A stretch of 64,000 nt of DNA from NCBI GenBank assembly GCA_013350335.1, contig CM023540.1, positions 47,227,222 to 47,291,221 of the forward strand, read 5' to 3'. Shown here piece after piece: positions 11,601 through 23,000 of the stretch. Position 1 is the first letter of the stretch. Each line of letters starts with the position of its first letter. Under the pieces are notes generated by a model. It saw nothing but the letters and a program-made list of their open reading frames with translations. It made no database searches and was not told where the DNA came from. The position numbers and the translations under genes were made by a program. Source of the DNA: Chimonanthus salicifolius (Eukaryota > Streptophyta > Magnoliopsida > Laurales > Calycanthaceae).

Positions 11601-14600
11601 AGCCCTTGCACCATTGTCATCACCTTTCATAGCCACGCCATTTGCGGTCCCATATCCTTCCCATATCCATCCCGGATCCGTCCCAAATCCATCCCAAACC
11701 TGTCTCAAATTTGTTCCAGAAGCAGCTCCAAAACCTATCCTAAATCTGTCCCATAAACAACCCCAAAACCTGTCCCAGATCTGTTCCAAAATCTGTCCCA
11801 GTTCAGCCCCAGATCTGTCCCAAAACAGCCCCAAGACTAGTCCCCGTTCTGTCCAAGATCTGTCCTAGACCTATCAGGTCTGCTACTACATTTAGATCTG
11901 TATCTTAGACCTGTACAACCCTCTTCTTAACCCTTTTACTGCTGTTCTATACCTTTTCTTGTTGTCGTTATTAATTGATTAATTAATTTCAGCCATATTA
12001 GATTTTAGGATGCATTATTTTTATTTAAATTTAGGTATTTGGGGTCACCCTATAGTTTTAATTGCATCAAAGCCCCACCCAAATTTTAAAATTAATAGAA
12101 GGAACTTTACCCACAGATATAGGAGAACTAATAGGGTGACCTTAAATGCCTAAATTTAAATAAAAATAATGCATTGTAAAATCTAATATGACTGAAATTA
12201 ATTAATCAATTAATAACGGTAACAAGAAAAGGTCTAGTACAACAGTAAAAGGTTTAAGAAGAGGGTTGTACAGGTCTAAGATACAGATCTAAATGTAATA
12301 GCAGATTTGATAGGTCGAGGAAAAAACTGGGATTGGTCTTGGGGCTTTTTTGGGACATGTTTTGGGATTGTTTCTGGGACAGGTTTTGGAGCTGTTTCTG
12401 GGACAACAATTCAAGGAGAAGAAAAGGAAAAGAGAGAGGAAGAGAGATAGAAGAATAAGAAGAAGAATACCCGAAGATGGAAAGATGATAGCCTCACTCT
12501 AGGTTTCACTCCAAAAGGGCCTCACACCAAAGGAATCACTCCCAAATTATTTTCGTCGCACAAGCAGCGGAAGAAAACTTCAATTTCATTCATCATTAAG
12601 TGTCAATCCCGTATGGAGGGATTAAATCACATATATAATGACTTAAAAATATGAAAAAGACCAAAATACCCTCAATGAAGGAAATAAACAAATACCAAAC
12701 TACCCCCAATGATTAAAAAGCCCTAATTACATGTAAAACTACTAAATTTCTCTAAACAAAACCAACTATTGGACTAAACAAATAATGGAAAGGAAAAAAA
12801 AAAATAATGAAAAGCTGAAAATCCTAAATCTAAATATAGAAACTTACTAAATATCTAAACTCGTGTGGTGCTCCGCATCACCTACCATCATAAGATTTTT
12901 TGCAAAGAGTCTTCACAGATAAGAGGCCATGAGAATCTAACTCCCAAACTCGCCGATCCTTCCATTATCCATGACAAAAACACTTTCCAAACGATTCATT
13001 AGATCCAACCATTCTTCCACCATCCAGTCCTCCAACCCTCTTCGAAAGTGAGGGCCCCAAACCACCTTATTATTAATTAAATCATAATACTCCCTAATCG
13101 TAGCTTCTTTATTCGCCACAAGAGAAAAGAGCATAGGGAGCGACAGAGCCAAAGGAGCTTCTTCCAACCATTTGTCCGGCCAAAAAAGGATGTTATCACC
13201 TAAATACACTTGGTTTCGAATGTGGCGGCAAAAAATCGTCTCCATAGGACAAACATCTTTCCAGAATCTCTTTTATTAGCATTAACAATCCTCCACCCAT
13301 AACCATGAAACCTATACTTCTTACAAATTACATCCTTCCATAAACCTTTAGAGGAATCCCCCAACCTCCATAACCACTTCCCAGCAGAGCACTATTAAAC
13401 TGACGAATTGACTAAATCCCAAGACTACCTTCCTCCTTAGGTTTACAAGCCTGAGACCAACTAGCCAAATGGAATTTTTGCTTTTCTCTATCATCATTCC
13501 ACAAAACCGCCTCTGAATCCTTTTCAATTTATCAATCACCATCGCAGGATATTAAAACACAGAGAAAATAGACTGCAAGGCTAGATAAAACCACCTTAAT
13601 CAAAATGATTCTGCCTCCAATTGACAAATACTTTCCCTTCCAAGACGAAAGTAGCCGCTCCATTTTATCAATGACCTTGTCCCAACACGTCTTTCGAGGC
13701 TTACCTTTGCAGAGAGGAATCCTAAGATACATAGAAGGAAAGGAAGCAACTTTACAATGCATCAATGTCGCCAACTCCACACACTCTCTATGATCAATGT
13801 TCACCCCCATCAATTCACTTTTCTTGAAATTAATCTTCAGCCATGAACAAATCTGAAACCACTGAAGAACCGCTCGGACCGTTTTGGAAACCGCCTCATC
13901 CGCCTTAAGAAAGAAAACAATATCATCAACATATTGCAAGTGGGAAATCTCAATGTTAGAATTCTCAATATGGAAACCATTAATCTCTCCCTGAGAAGAA
14001 GCAACCTGAAACGTGAGATGAAGAACCTCAACCACAATAACATAGAGATAAGGAGATAGAGGATCCCATTGACGGACACCTTTCTGCATTATGATAAACA
14101 GATGGGCCAAAGATAAACAAGATTGCATCCAACTCCTCCAAGAATCACCAAAACCCATTCTCCCCAAAACGTAGTAAAAGACCAATTCACATTCTCATAG
14201 GCTTTTTGAAAGTCCAGTTTACAAACCACCCTTGCTTCCTCGATAAGAAATTTGAGTCCAGACATTCATGAGCTACTACCACTGAGTCTACAATCTATTT
14301 GCCTTCCAAAAAAGCACTATGCAAATGAGAAATAAGATGAGGGAGAACTATCTTCAACCGATTAGCCATAATTTTAGCTAAAATATTATACGGGCTACGA
14401 AGCAAGGAGATGGGGTGAAAATCATTCAGACCAGATGCACCAAACTTCTTCGTGACCAATGTGATAAAGCCAGCCCCCTAATCTTTAGAAATTATATCTC
14501 TACCAAAGAATTCAGAGACAAATGCAAGAACCTCCAGCTTGACCAACTCCTAAAAATGCTTGAAGAACAAAATAGGAAACCATCCGGACCAGTAACTCGG

Positions 14601-17600
14601 TCCTCACCCAACTGCCAAATTGCATCTTTGACCTCCGATCCTTCATAAGGACATTCCAACAACAACCTTTGCTACTTGTTAAGAACTTTAAAAGGAAGCA
14701 AATTAGGAACATGAAATTCCCTTTTTGAAGCCTCATACAATCTCTTAAAATAGAGAACAATTTCCTCACAAATATCAGATCTATTGGCAATCCTTTCCCC
14801 ATGAACTTGAAGAGAGTGGATGTAGTTCTTTCTTCTTCTGGTACTAGCCATCTGATGGAAGAACTTAGTATTCTTGTCCCCCTCATTCAACCACCTTATG
14901 CGAGACCATTGCTTCCATTTTAGCTCATCCCTCTAAGCCTTTATTTTTTAAGCAAACTTTAATTTCCTTCCTATGCAAAAGTTGTTCCTGGGATAGCGTC
15001 CCCGCCTCCTCCAACAGATGTTGACTATGTAATTCATCCAACCAAATCTGTTCCTCAGCCTTATCTTCATTTCTCTGAGCTTGAGCCCACAATTTCATCT
15101 TCTCTTTTATAAATTTTAGTTTCTGCAGCAAACAATAACCCTTCCAACCCATAGGACTCGACTCCCTCCACCAATTATCTACTAACTCAGTAAAATCATC
15201 AACCTGCAACCAAGCCAACTCAAACCGGAAAGGGGTAGGGCTCTAGGAGTCCAAACTAGAATAAAGAGTAATGGGAACATGATCCGAGACTGGATTCGAG
15301 GCAACACTTTGCATGGTTTGTGGAAAACAATCCAACCAACTAGAACCAATAAAAAACCTGCCCAAAACGAGCAAGACTCGGATTATCTTGCATATTCGAC
15401 CAGGTAAAAGATGCTCCACTCAATGGTAAATCAATTGTAGCCATGTAGGTTATTGGGGTGGGACATTAGAGCAATAGTGATAATATCATTATAATCTTGA
15501 CCCTATGCATTGTCTTGATTTTTCGTCATACTTCAATCTAGAATTCCAATGGGCCAAAAAGAAAATTAACATGCCAAAAAGTCACAAATAGACCCTAAAC
15601 CAGGGGTTTACAATTCGGTATCGGCCGATATTTTTCTCTCTTAATTTTTTTCCTTTTCTTTTTTTAAAAAAGTATTAATATCGGCCTCTATCTCGACCCC
15701 TGCCTCAAACAATCAAATGGGTTTTCTAAAAGAAACAATCACAATATGGCCATTATTCACAAAGCATTAACAATGTATGTAACGACCCTGTCCCACCCAA
15801 CATGATATTGTCTGCTTTGGGCCCACACAACCCTCACGGTTTTGCATTAGGATGTGTGCCCACCCTCACCCACAAAATACCTCATGCTGATTGGGGAAAG
15901 GACGCCACTTATATCCAGGATCGAACAACCTTCCTAGTCTCTTCCCCCCACACCCACCCCCCCCACCCCCCATTCCCCTTCCCTCCTTCTACTGGTGATT
16001 TTCTATCTCAATCCACTTGGAGTTTCCCCTCCATCTGGTGCGGGCCATCACAATCCTCACACCTGGGACTAGAGCCATCATTGGCTTTGATACCATATGT
16101 AATGACCCTGCCCCACCCAGCATGAAATTGTCTCCTTTGGACCCACACAACCCTCACAATTTTGCATTGGGATGTGATCCCATACGCACACCCCCAAAAG
16201 GCCTCATGCTGACTGGGGGAAGGACGCCATTTATATCTAGGATCAGGACAACCTTACCAGGTGATGTGGGACTTTTCTGTAACACCCCGTCTCGCTAGTA
16301 CAATATTGTCCGCTTTGGGCCCGTACCTGGGTCCGCATGGCTTTGCATTGGGAGGTCCCACTAAGTAAGTCCCTTCAAAATGCTTGTACTATGGGGAGGA
16401 AGCTAGCTATATATATAGAGGAACCCAGAGGCCCTCTGGCGATATGGGACTTTTAGCAGAACACGCCCAGCGCTCCAAGCTTGGAGCCTGGTGAATTTCT
16501 CTCTGCCTTAGGCGCTATCTGGCCTAAGGCTGGGCCCCCCATCGGGGCGGGGTATCACAACCTACTCCCCTTAGGACCAAAACTGCCTTTGGCTCGACTA
16601 TGCACTAGCCCACACCCTCAGTCCAAGAGTTGAACCGTGTTCTGATACCATTTGTAACGCCCTTTTCCGCTAGTACAATATTTTCCGCTTTGGGCCCGTA
16701 CCCAGGTCTACACGACTTTGCATTGGGGGTCCCTCCAAAACGCGTTGTACTATAGGGAGGAAGCCAACTATATATACAGAGGAACCCAAAGGCCCTCTGG
16801 CGATATGAGACTTTGAGCAGAACACGCCCAACGCTCCAAGCTTGGAGCCTGGCGAATTTCTCTTTGCCTTAGGCGCTATTTGGCCTAAGGCAGGCCCCCC
16901 CATCGGGGCGGGGTGTCACATTTCCAAAGTTTCCTCCCCCTCCTCCAACGCTGTAGAGTGCTCCGCCTCCTTTCACTGGCGATTTTCTCTATCAATCAAC
17001 GCACTTGGAGTCCCCCCTCCTCCATCTGGTGTAGACCATCACGGTATAGACCTCTCCAATGGTAAGTGTGTCATGCTCGTCTCCCTTGGCCAACTATCTT
17101 ATTCTTGGATTTTTTACCTTTATTTGGAGTTTCTAGTAGGAAAGAAACTATCGGTAGGAAGGAGGTGGGCTGATATAGTATGGGAGATTGCTATAATGGA
17201 CGAAAGGAGAAATACTCAGAGAACGAGGGATTTTGGAATTGGTAGAGAAGAAATCATTTTGATGCAAGAGCCAGAAGAGGAGAATGGGATTACAAAGTGG
17301 CATGCTAGAGCCATTGTGTTAAGTCTGGTAGGACACCTCTCTCGGATGGAGATTTTCGAACTCTTAACTATAGAAGGCTATTCCAATCCCCCGATAAGTA
17401 TGATCGGACACAATTGCTTTCTATTAGGCATGGCGTCGGAGGAGGATGCGAGGAAGCTTGAAAAAGCCTCCGATATGTTCCATAGTCTCCAGATCTTTGG
17501 GAGGTGGAGACCCAACCCTTTTGTCCATACCAGAAGGTCATGGTTATACTGCTATGGATACCTAATTCAAGGATGGACAAAGAAAATGATAAAAACATTC

Positions 17601-20013
17601 GGATATAAGTTGGGTAAATTAGTGGAAATCGATCATTTGAACATGAGGAGAGAGGATTGCTCAATCCTGAGAATTTTGGTGGAGGTGGGTGTCCACAAAG
17701 AAGTTCCAACTTCGGGTTTGTTTTCTCTAAACAGAATATCTACAAAGTTTCGATTAAGGAGCAGTGGCAGGAAGAGGCTCTACTGAGAAGAACTAGACCA
17801 TAGTTCTTAGTTGAGTCTCAAACCCAATTGCTAGTGGAACAAGGGAAGACGGAGGAGGTGACGATTGGACCGTTGGAACAGGACCCTAAACAATTTTCAC
17901 TAGGACTGTCAATGGTAGGTGCAGGAGAGGCTGAGGTGGCAAGGGAGGATTGGAAGAAGAGGAGGTGAAGAAAGGAGGAGATGACAAACATCGTCTTCGG
18001 AAGGAGCAAGAATTTGAATTTGAATCAAGTACTAGATAGAGTAATAACGGCCAAAGAGATGGACTTGGGCCAAGAATTGATGAAAGCAGAATGGGTTGTG
18101 ACTTAAGTCTACATACCCAAGCCCACATTCCAGATATGAAGTGATTAAGGGGCTCATCGGGTTTTTTTTGCCTTGGGGTAGGAGAAAATGCAAGAATCCA
18201 ATCAAATTGAGGGGCACGTGTTGATGATGGTAGGAAAATATTTAAATGATGTAATTGGATCAATTAATTCTGAAGGGGTTAAGAGAGGCGAAATATTAAG
18301 AAGGGAGCATGTGGAGGCTATTTTTCAGTGGCTTTCTAAAGGATGTGGGTCTAAAGAGAGAAAAAGAAAAGGAGGTAGGAGTAAGGGTTAGCTTTTTGGT
18401 GTAGATTGCTAGGGATTTTGCTCTTGTAGGAATTGTTATCCAATAGGGGCTTGGTATAGTATGGTATTTTTTTTCCTATATTTTGTATTTTGTTTTATTT
18501 AGTTTTTCCGTTCAAAAAGGGAAGAAACTATCGGATATTTAGGAATAAAGTAGAATCCTTATATGCAGTTGCTTCTAGAGCCCAAGCAAAGTATGTTGCT
18601 TAGGGTACTCCACTTAAATAGTTCCAAGGCTTCTCCAAATTGGACCTCTTTGATGCTTGGAGAGTGTTCTGATTCTCTAGAGCTCTTTTTGTTCCTTTCA
18701 ATTTGGGTGTCTTGTGGCTTTTTGATGGAGCAACCTGCTTTAGGCTCCTTTCTGTTCCTTAGAATTTGGGTTTCATGTTTTTATTTTGTAGCCATTTGGG
18801 TGAGTGTTACACTGTTGCCTTTACCTCTTTCTCTGAGCATATCTTCTATCTTTTAATTAAAGTTTGCCATTTCAATGTGTGTGTGTGCACGTGGGCACAG
18901 GATATTACCATGGGAATTTGGCTTACTTTTTCCCATGATAACGTGCTTATTGAAAAGGTCTATGCTTATAAAGCGGAAAAAAGAAGCACCTTGATTGGAT
19001 GAACTAAGACATGTTTTTAATGGCCAACAAAGTTGAGGGATTAAATTTTGAGGAGATTTGAAAAAATGGCTTGCTTGATCCACAATTTGATTCTTGGTGG
19101 GCCACATATTCAAAAATAGGTCTTTTGAATGGACCCATCACCATCATGGTGGGCTTCTGTTTGCATGGAGTGTGCACCATAAGGCAGTGTGCGTGTGCAC
19201 AATTATAATTTTACAAACACATGGGAGAAAGGAATTTTTGTCTAATGAAGTATAAAAGATTGAAGATATTTTGGATCTCCTCTTGCTTTAAAAATGGATA
19301 ATTATTTTAACTAATTATAACATTTAAAAAGAAAAAAAAAATTAAGGTGAGAATATTGAATTTCGTTCCCCTTGGTTTTGACTAGTAGTATGATTTAGGT
19401 GTTTATATTGAAACCTACGATTTATATTTGATGCAGTTTGAAATGATTCAATGGGATTTGGTATGACATGATATTATTTAATTTGGTATAATATGATATG
19501 ATTTAATCTTCTAAAATGCAGGTTGATCCTGTGATGCATATCATTTATAAAATTTGAATTGTAAGGATTGTAAATCATACAATTTAAATACGTAACCCCT
19601 TAGATTCATGGCTCATCAATTATAATTGGAATCACGCTGCCTCAATGCGTTATAATTTAATCTTCATCACTTTGATGGACCTGGGTTTCCTGTCGTGAGT
19701 TTTTTTCCCACTATCTAATAAATTCTCTCACCAACGAAAAAAGTTTTGATGTATCATGAGGAACTACAATATCATGAGAAAAAGGTGTTCAGTTGTGTCA
19801 TTTTCTACCCAAATACTGTGTAAAAAAGTTATCAATGTAGTGCCTACTGTCAATCATGCCTACATGATTTGGTGATGACTCATACTCAATTAACTAGGTG
19901 GCCTGAGCCACAGGTAACAACAGAAGCGACAATATCATGGATGGTGTTCCTTCAACAATATCAAGGCATTTATGAATGTATCCGCTATAGGGTGTAGTTG
20001 AAGTAATTGTAAC

Positions 20014-20053
<40 letters not shown>

Positions 20054-23000
20054 ATACATGTGTATGCATGCATTTTTTTAGGGGGTGTTGGGGAAGAGTC
20101 ATGTTATACAGCTGTTTTCTTTTTCTTTTTGCATTAATATGTTTACCTAACAAAAAAATGAAGAAGACTGATCAAAGAAGAAAGAGGAAGGAGATGAAAA
20201 GCAACAAAACCACAGCAACACGGATTAAGTACCCATTAGCTCAATCTATCAGTTTAAAAGCTCGAAACGTTTCATTGTGACAGTATTAAAAGACATGCAC
20301 ATACTATATAGAACTTGAAACTTTGATTAATTGCTTTTGGACTTTGTGTGTGCTTGAATTCGTGCTGAAAATTTTTAGTTGCATTAGAAGCTCGAAATTG
20401 CATTCCAATTTCCAAATTAAGATTCAAATATTTAAACCTTCATTTCTGTCTAATATGTTCTGATTGTGTTGTTCTTCAAGTCAATTTGTATAAGTTGTGT
20501 TATAATTTGATCTTGGTTATTCTTAAATGTTAATAAATATAAAGATAATGCAATAGCATTACTATGTGCCTTGTGCCCAAACAGGCTAATATGGTTAAAC
20601 CACCATTCTGCAGATGGATAGCTTGAGCAGTGTCCGTGTGATCATAGCAAAGGATCTTTTCCCTCTGGAAGCTCGGGAAAATACTCTGAAGAAGGTTTCA
20701 GAAATTCTTAAAAGATTTTCCAAAGAAGGGATTCCTCTCATAGATCCTGAAGAGGATATGAAGGTCACTTGATCAAAGCTTTTACTTAACTTCCCTGTTT
20801 TCTTTCTCGTTTTTGGCCTTTCCTATTTCCCCTTCATCATTTTTCCTTTCTAATGTTTATTCTTGGAAGCCTCATTTGTTGTCTCTCATGGCTTTGTTCG
20901 TTTTCAGATTCAAAGTAAGTCATACAGAGAAGCCGTTCGTCGAGTAGAGGCTCTAGAGAGCCTATTTGACAAGCATGAAGTTGCAAAATCTCCTTTAATT
21001 GAGCAAAAACTCAAAGTTTTACACAAGAAGCAAGAATTGACCACCAGAATCAAGTCGATCAAGAAGGCTATACGTTCTTCTACTGCTTTAACTTTCAAAG
21101 ATGAACTCAAAGCAAGGAAGCGGGTTCTCCGAAGGCTAGGGTAATACTTCTTAACATACATAGTAACTGTTGAAGCTTTATGACTAGTTAACCAGGCTAT
21201 CTGATTTAGATAATTTTGAGCAAAATCTGAATTAGCTTAGAATCTATTTGATAGTTTTCCATTTAAACTCCTATTTGTCTCTCTCTCTCAAAAGAAAAAA
21301 AAAACAAACACACACACACACACACACACACAAATGCAGTCAATGAGAGAGAGGCTACAAAGGATTAGTTTGGTATTATAATATTTCAGAATAGGTAGGT
21401 TGGTCAATAGCTACAAGGCAGAGTAGGATTAAGATTTAGAAAGATCTACTAGATGAAAAGAAAAAGTGAACTTGTTCTTTCTTTGTCTTACCATGTATAT
21501 ATAGTTTTGAATTTGAAAAGCTTCAATGAAAGGCCAACCCTGATGAATGTAGTGCTGTGTTGAAAGCAGAAACTGAAGCCTTTTTGTTTTTTTCTTTGCT
21601 CTTTATTTTTGTGTTCGTGTTCATGTTTGTGTGGATGGTTTTCAGTATTGGGTGGTCTGGTTTTTGCCCCTTCTGTCCAAAAGAGCTTTGTCTATCTGAG
21701 TTGGGCTGATCAAATTGAAACAAACTCTGTTCAGAAGGTACTCAACTTCAATTTCTGTATCCTTTTCTGAGAAACCAAGCATACACTAAACTGAGAACCA
21801 CCCAAAACTTCCAAGTTTTGATTTCATACTTTTGATAAAAAGCACTGATTCAGTGCACTTAAGATTTCTGTTAGCTGGTGTAAAAAAAGGTGCTATTTCT
21901 TTTGGATCTCTTGAGAAATAAAATGAAGATTTCTTTTTGTGCCAACCACTGCACCACTGCCTCGTCCAGTGCAGTGGATGTAGCTGGATTTTGATAGAAT
22001 TAGTTGTCCATGACCAATTACCATGTGCTATTGTATTGACCTACCATTTGACTGGATTCTTATTTGTCTGGTTTCTGTACTTTATTTGCCTTATGGTGTT
22101 AAATTTTAGCTGAATTGACTGTGGGATTCTACAGATACGTCACAAGTGATGACGTTGTGGAGTTGAAGGGGAAGGTTGCCTGTGAGATTAGCAGTGCTGA
22201 CGAATTGACTTTGACAGAGCTTATGTTCAATGGGGTGTTGAAGGATGTAAATGTTGAGGAGATGGTGGCTCTTCTTTCTTGTTTTGTGTGGCAGGAGAAG
22301 CTCCAAGACGCTCCAAAACCCAGGGAAGATCTTGAATTGCTCTTCTCTCAACTACAAGAGACAGCGAGAAGAATAGCAAAGGTTCAGTTTGAATGTAAGG
22401 TATGCACAATCTTCTTTTGTCTAATATTTTCCAGTCATTTGTTGGTCTCGAGGAACCATAAACTTCTGATGTGAGCAGACGTTTCCAGTTTAGCCAATCT
22501 AAAACATGAGATTCATGTGTTCAAAATCTAAACAATGCAAATAAAGAATGATGTCCTAATTTTTCTATAAACGACCAAGAAATAAACATTTCTACATTAG
22601 TTAGGTTTTAGAAAGAAAGGGTGTCATGTTTTGTAATCTTGGAAATAAAAATGTTAAAATATACTAATTTCAGAAAACAAAATAAAAAAGTTAAAATAGT
22701 GCTAGGTAGGTTTCCCTTTTACTTATGTTGGATTCCTATTAAAAGAAAGCTCTATGGGATTATGAAAATTTCATCTTGGAAGGGTAAGTATCTTGTGTTT
22801 TAGCGGGGGATGAGTTTGTTGGTCAAATTTGTCTCCCTTTTTTCCTTTTAGGTTCATAAATTTTTGTCTCGTGTGACTGAAAGGATTGAAAGAATTTAGG
22901 GATTTCTTAAGGATGATTTAGGGGAGGGAAAAAACCACTTAATGAATTGGATACATGTGCATCTTCCATTGGAAGATGGTTATAAATAGTTACTATTCAG

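Larger units (their letters stand above)
10048..15435 (-). mobile_element. degenerate 5'-truncated LINE (L1-type) ORF2
   Basis: Reading on the minus strand from the right: the end of the endonuclease domain and linker (about 15430-14900), reverse transcriptase (about 14900-13250; DPLSPYLY, then YVDD, then [10 protein letters not shown]), a zinc-binding segment ([15 protein letters not shown], about 11000) and RNase H (about 10600-10200). The 3' UTR ends ...GAAGTTATCTTTCAAAAAAC and (ATA)n. A 19-bp duplication, TGTAGCCATGTAGGTTATT, sits at 10029-10047 and 15436-15454 and fixes both ends. ORF1 and most of the endonuclease are missing. Several stops break the frame, so the copy is inactive. It is split by the element at 11122-12880 and lies antisense in an MTR4 intron. 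Confidence 0.92.
9670..20613 (+). other. MTR4 intron 4 (10.9 kb), a transposon sink
   Basis: The donor follows TCTCAG at 9669; the acceptor precedes ATGGATAGC at 20614. Over 70 percent of 10,048-18,531 is assignable to mobile elements: a LINE with a fold-back insertion, one hAT-like MITE, nested TRIMs and a LINE ORF1 fragment. In 18,545-20,613 I see only AT-rich sequence and a TG microsatellite. Exons on both sides join in frame, so splicing across the whole interval is required for a normal protein. Confidence 0.85.

Noticed and set aside
11614..11868. Pro/Ser/Gln-rich open frame
   Set aside because: Direct consequence of the short tandem repeat in the fold-back arm; no conserved domain.
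15778..17043. Cassandra-type TRIM with an embedded 5S rRNA promoter
   Set aside because: I looked for 5S-like sequence in the LTRs here and at 61725-62213 and found none.
16842..17786. 314-residue open frame, the longest in the window
   Set aside because: Its first about 70 codons run through TRIM LTR sequence and the rest is a LINE ORF1 fragment. It is a chance fusion of two elements, not a host gene.
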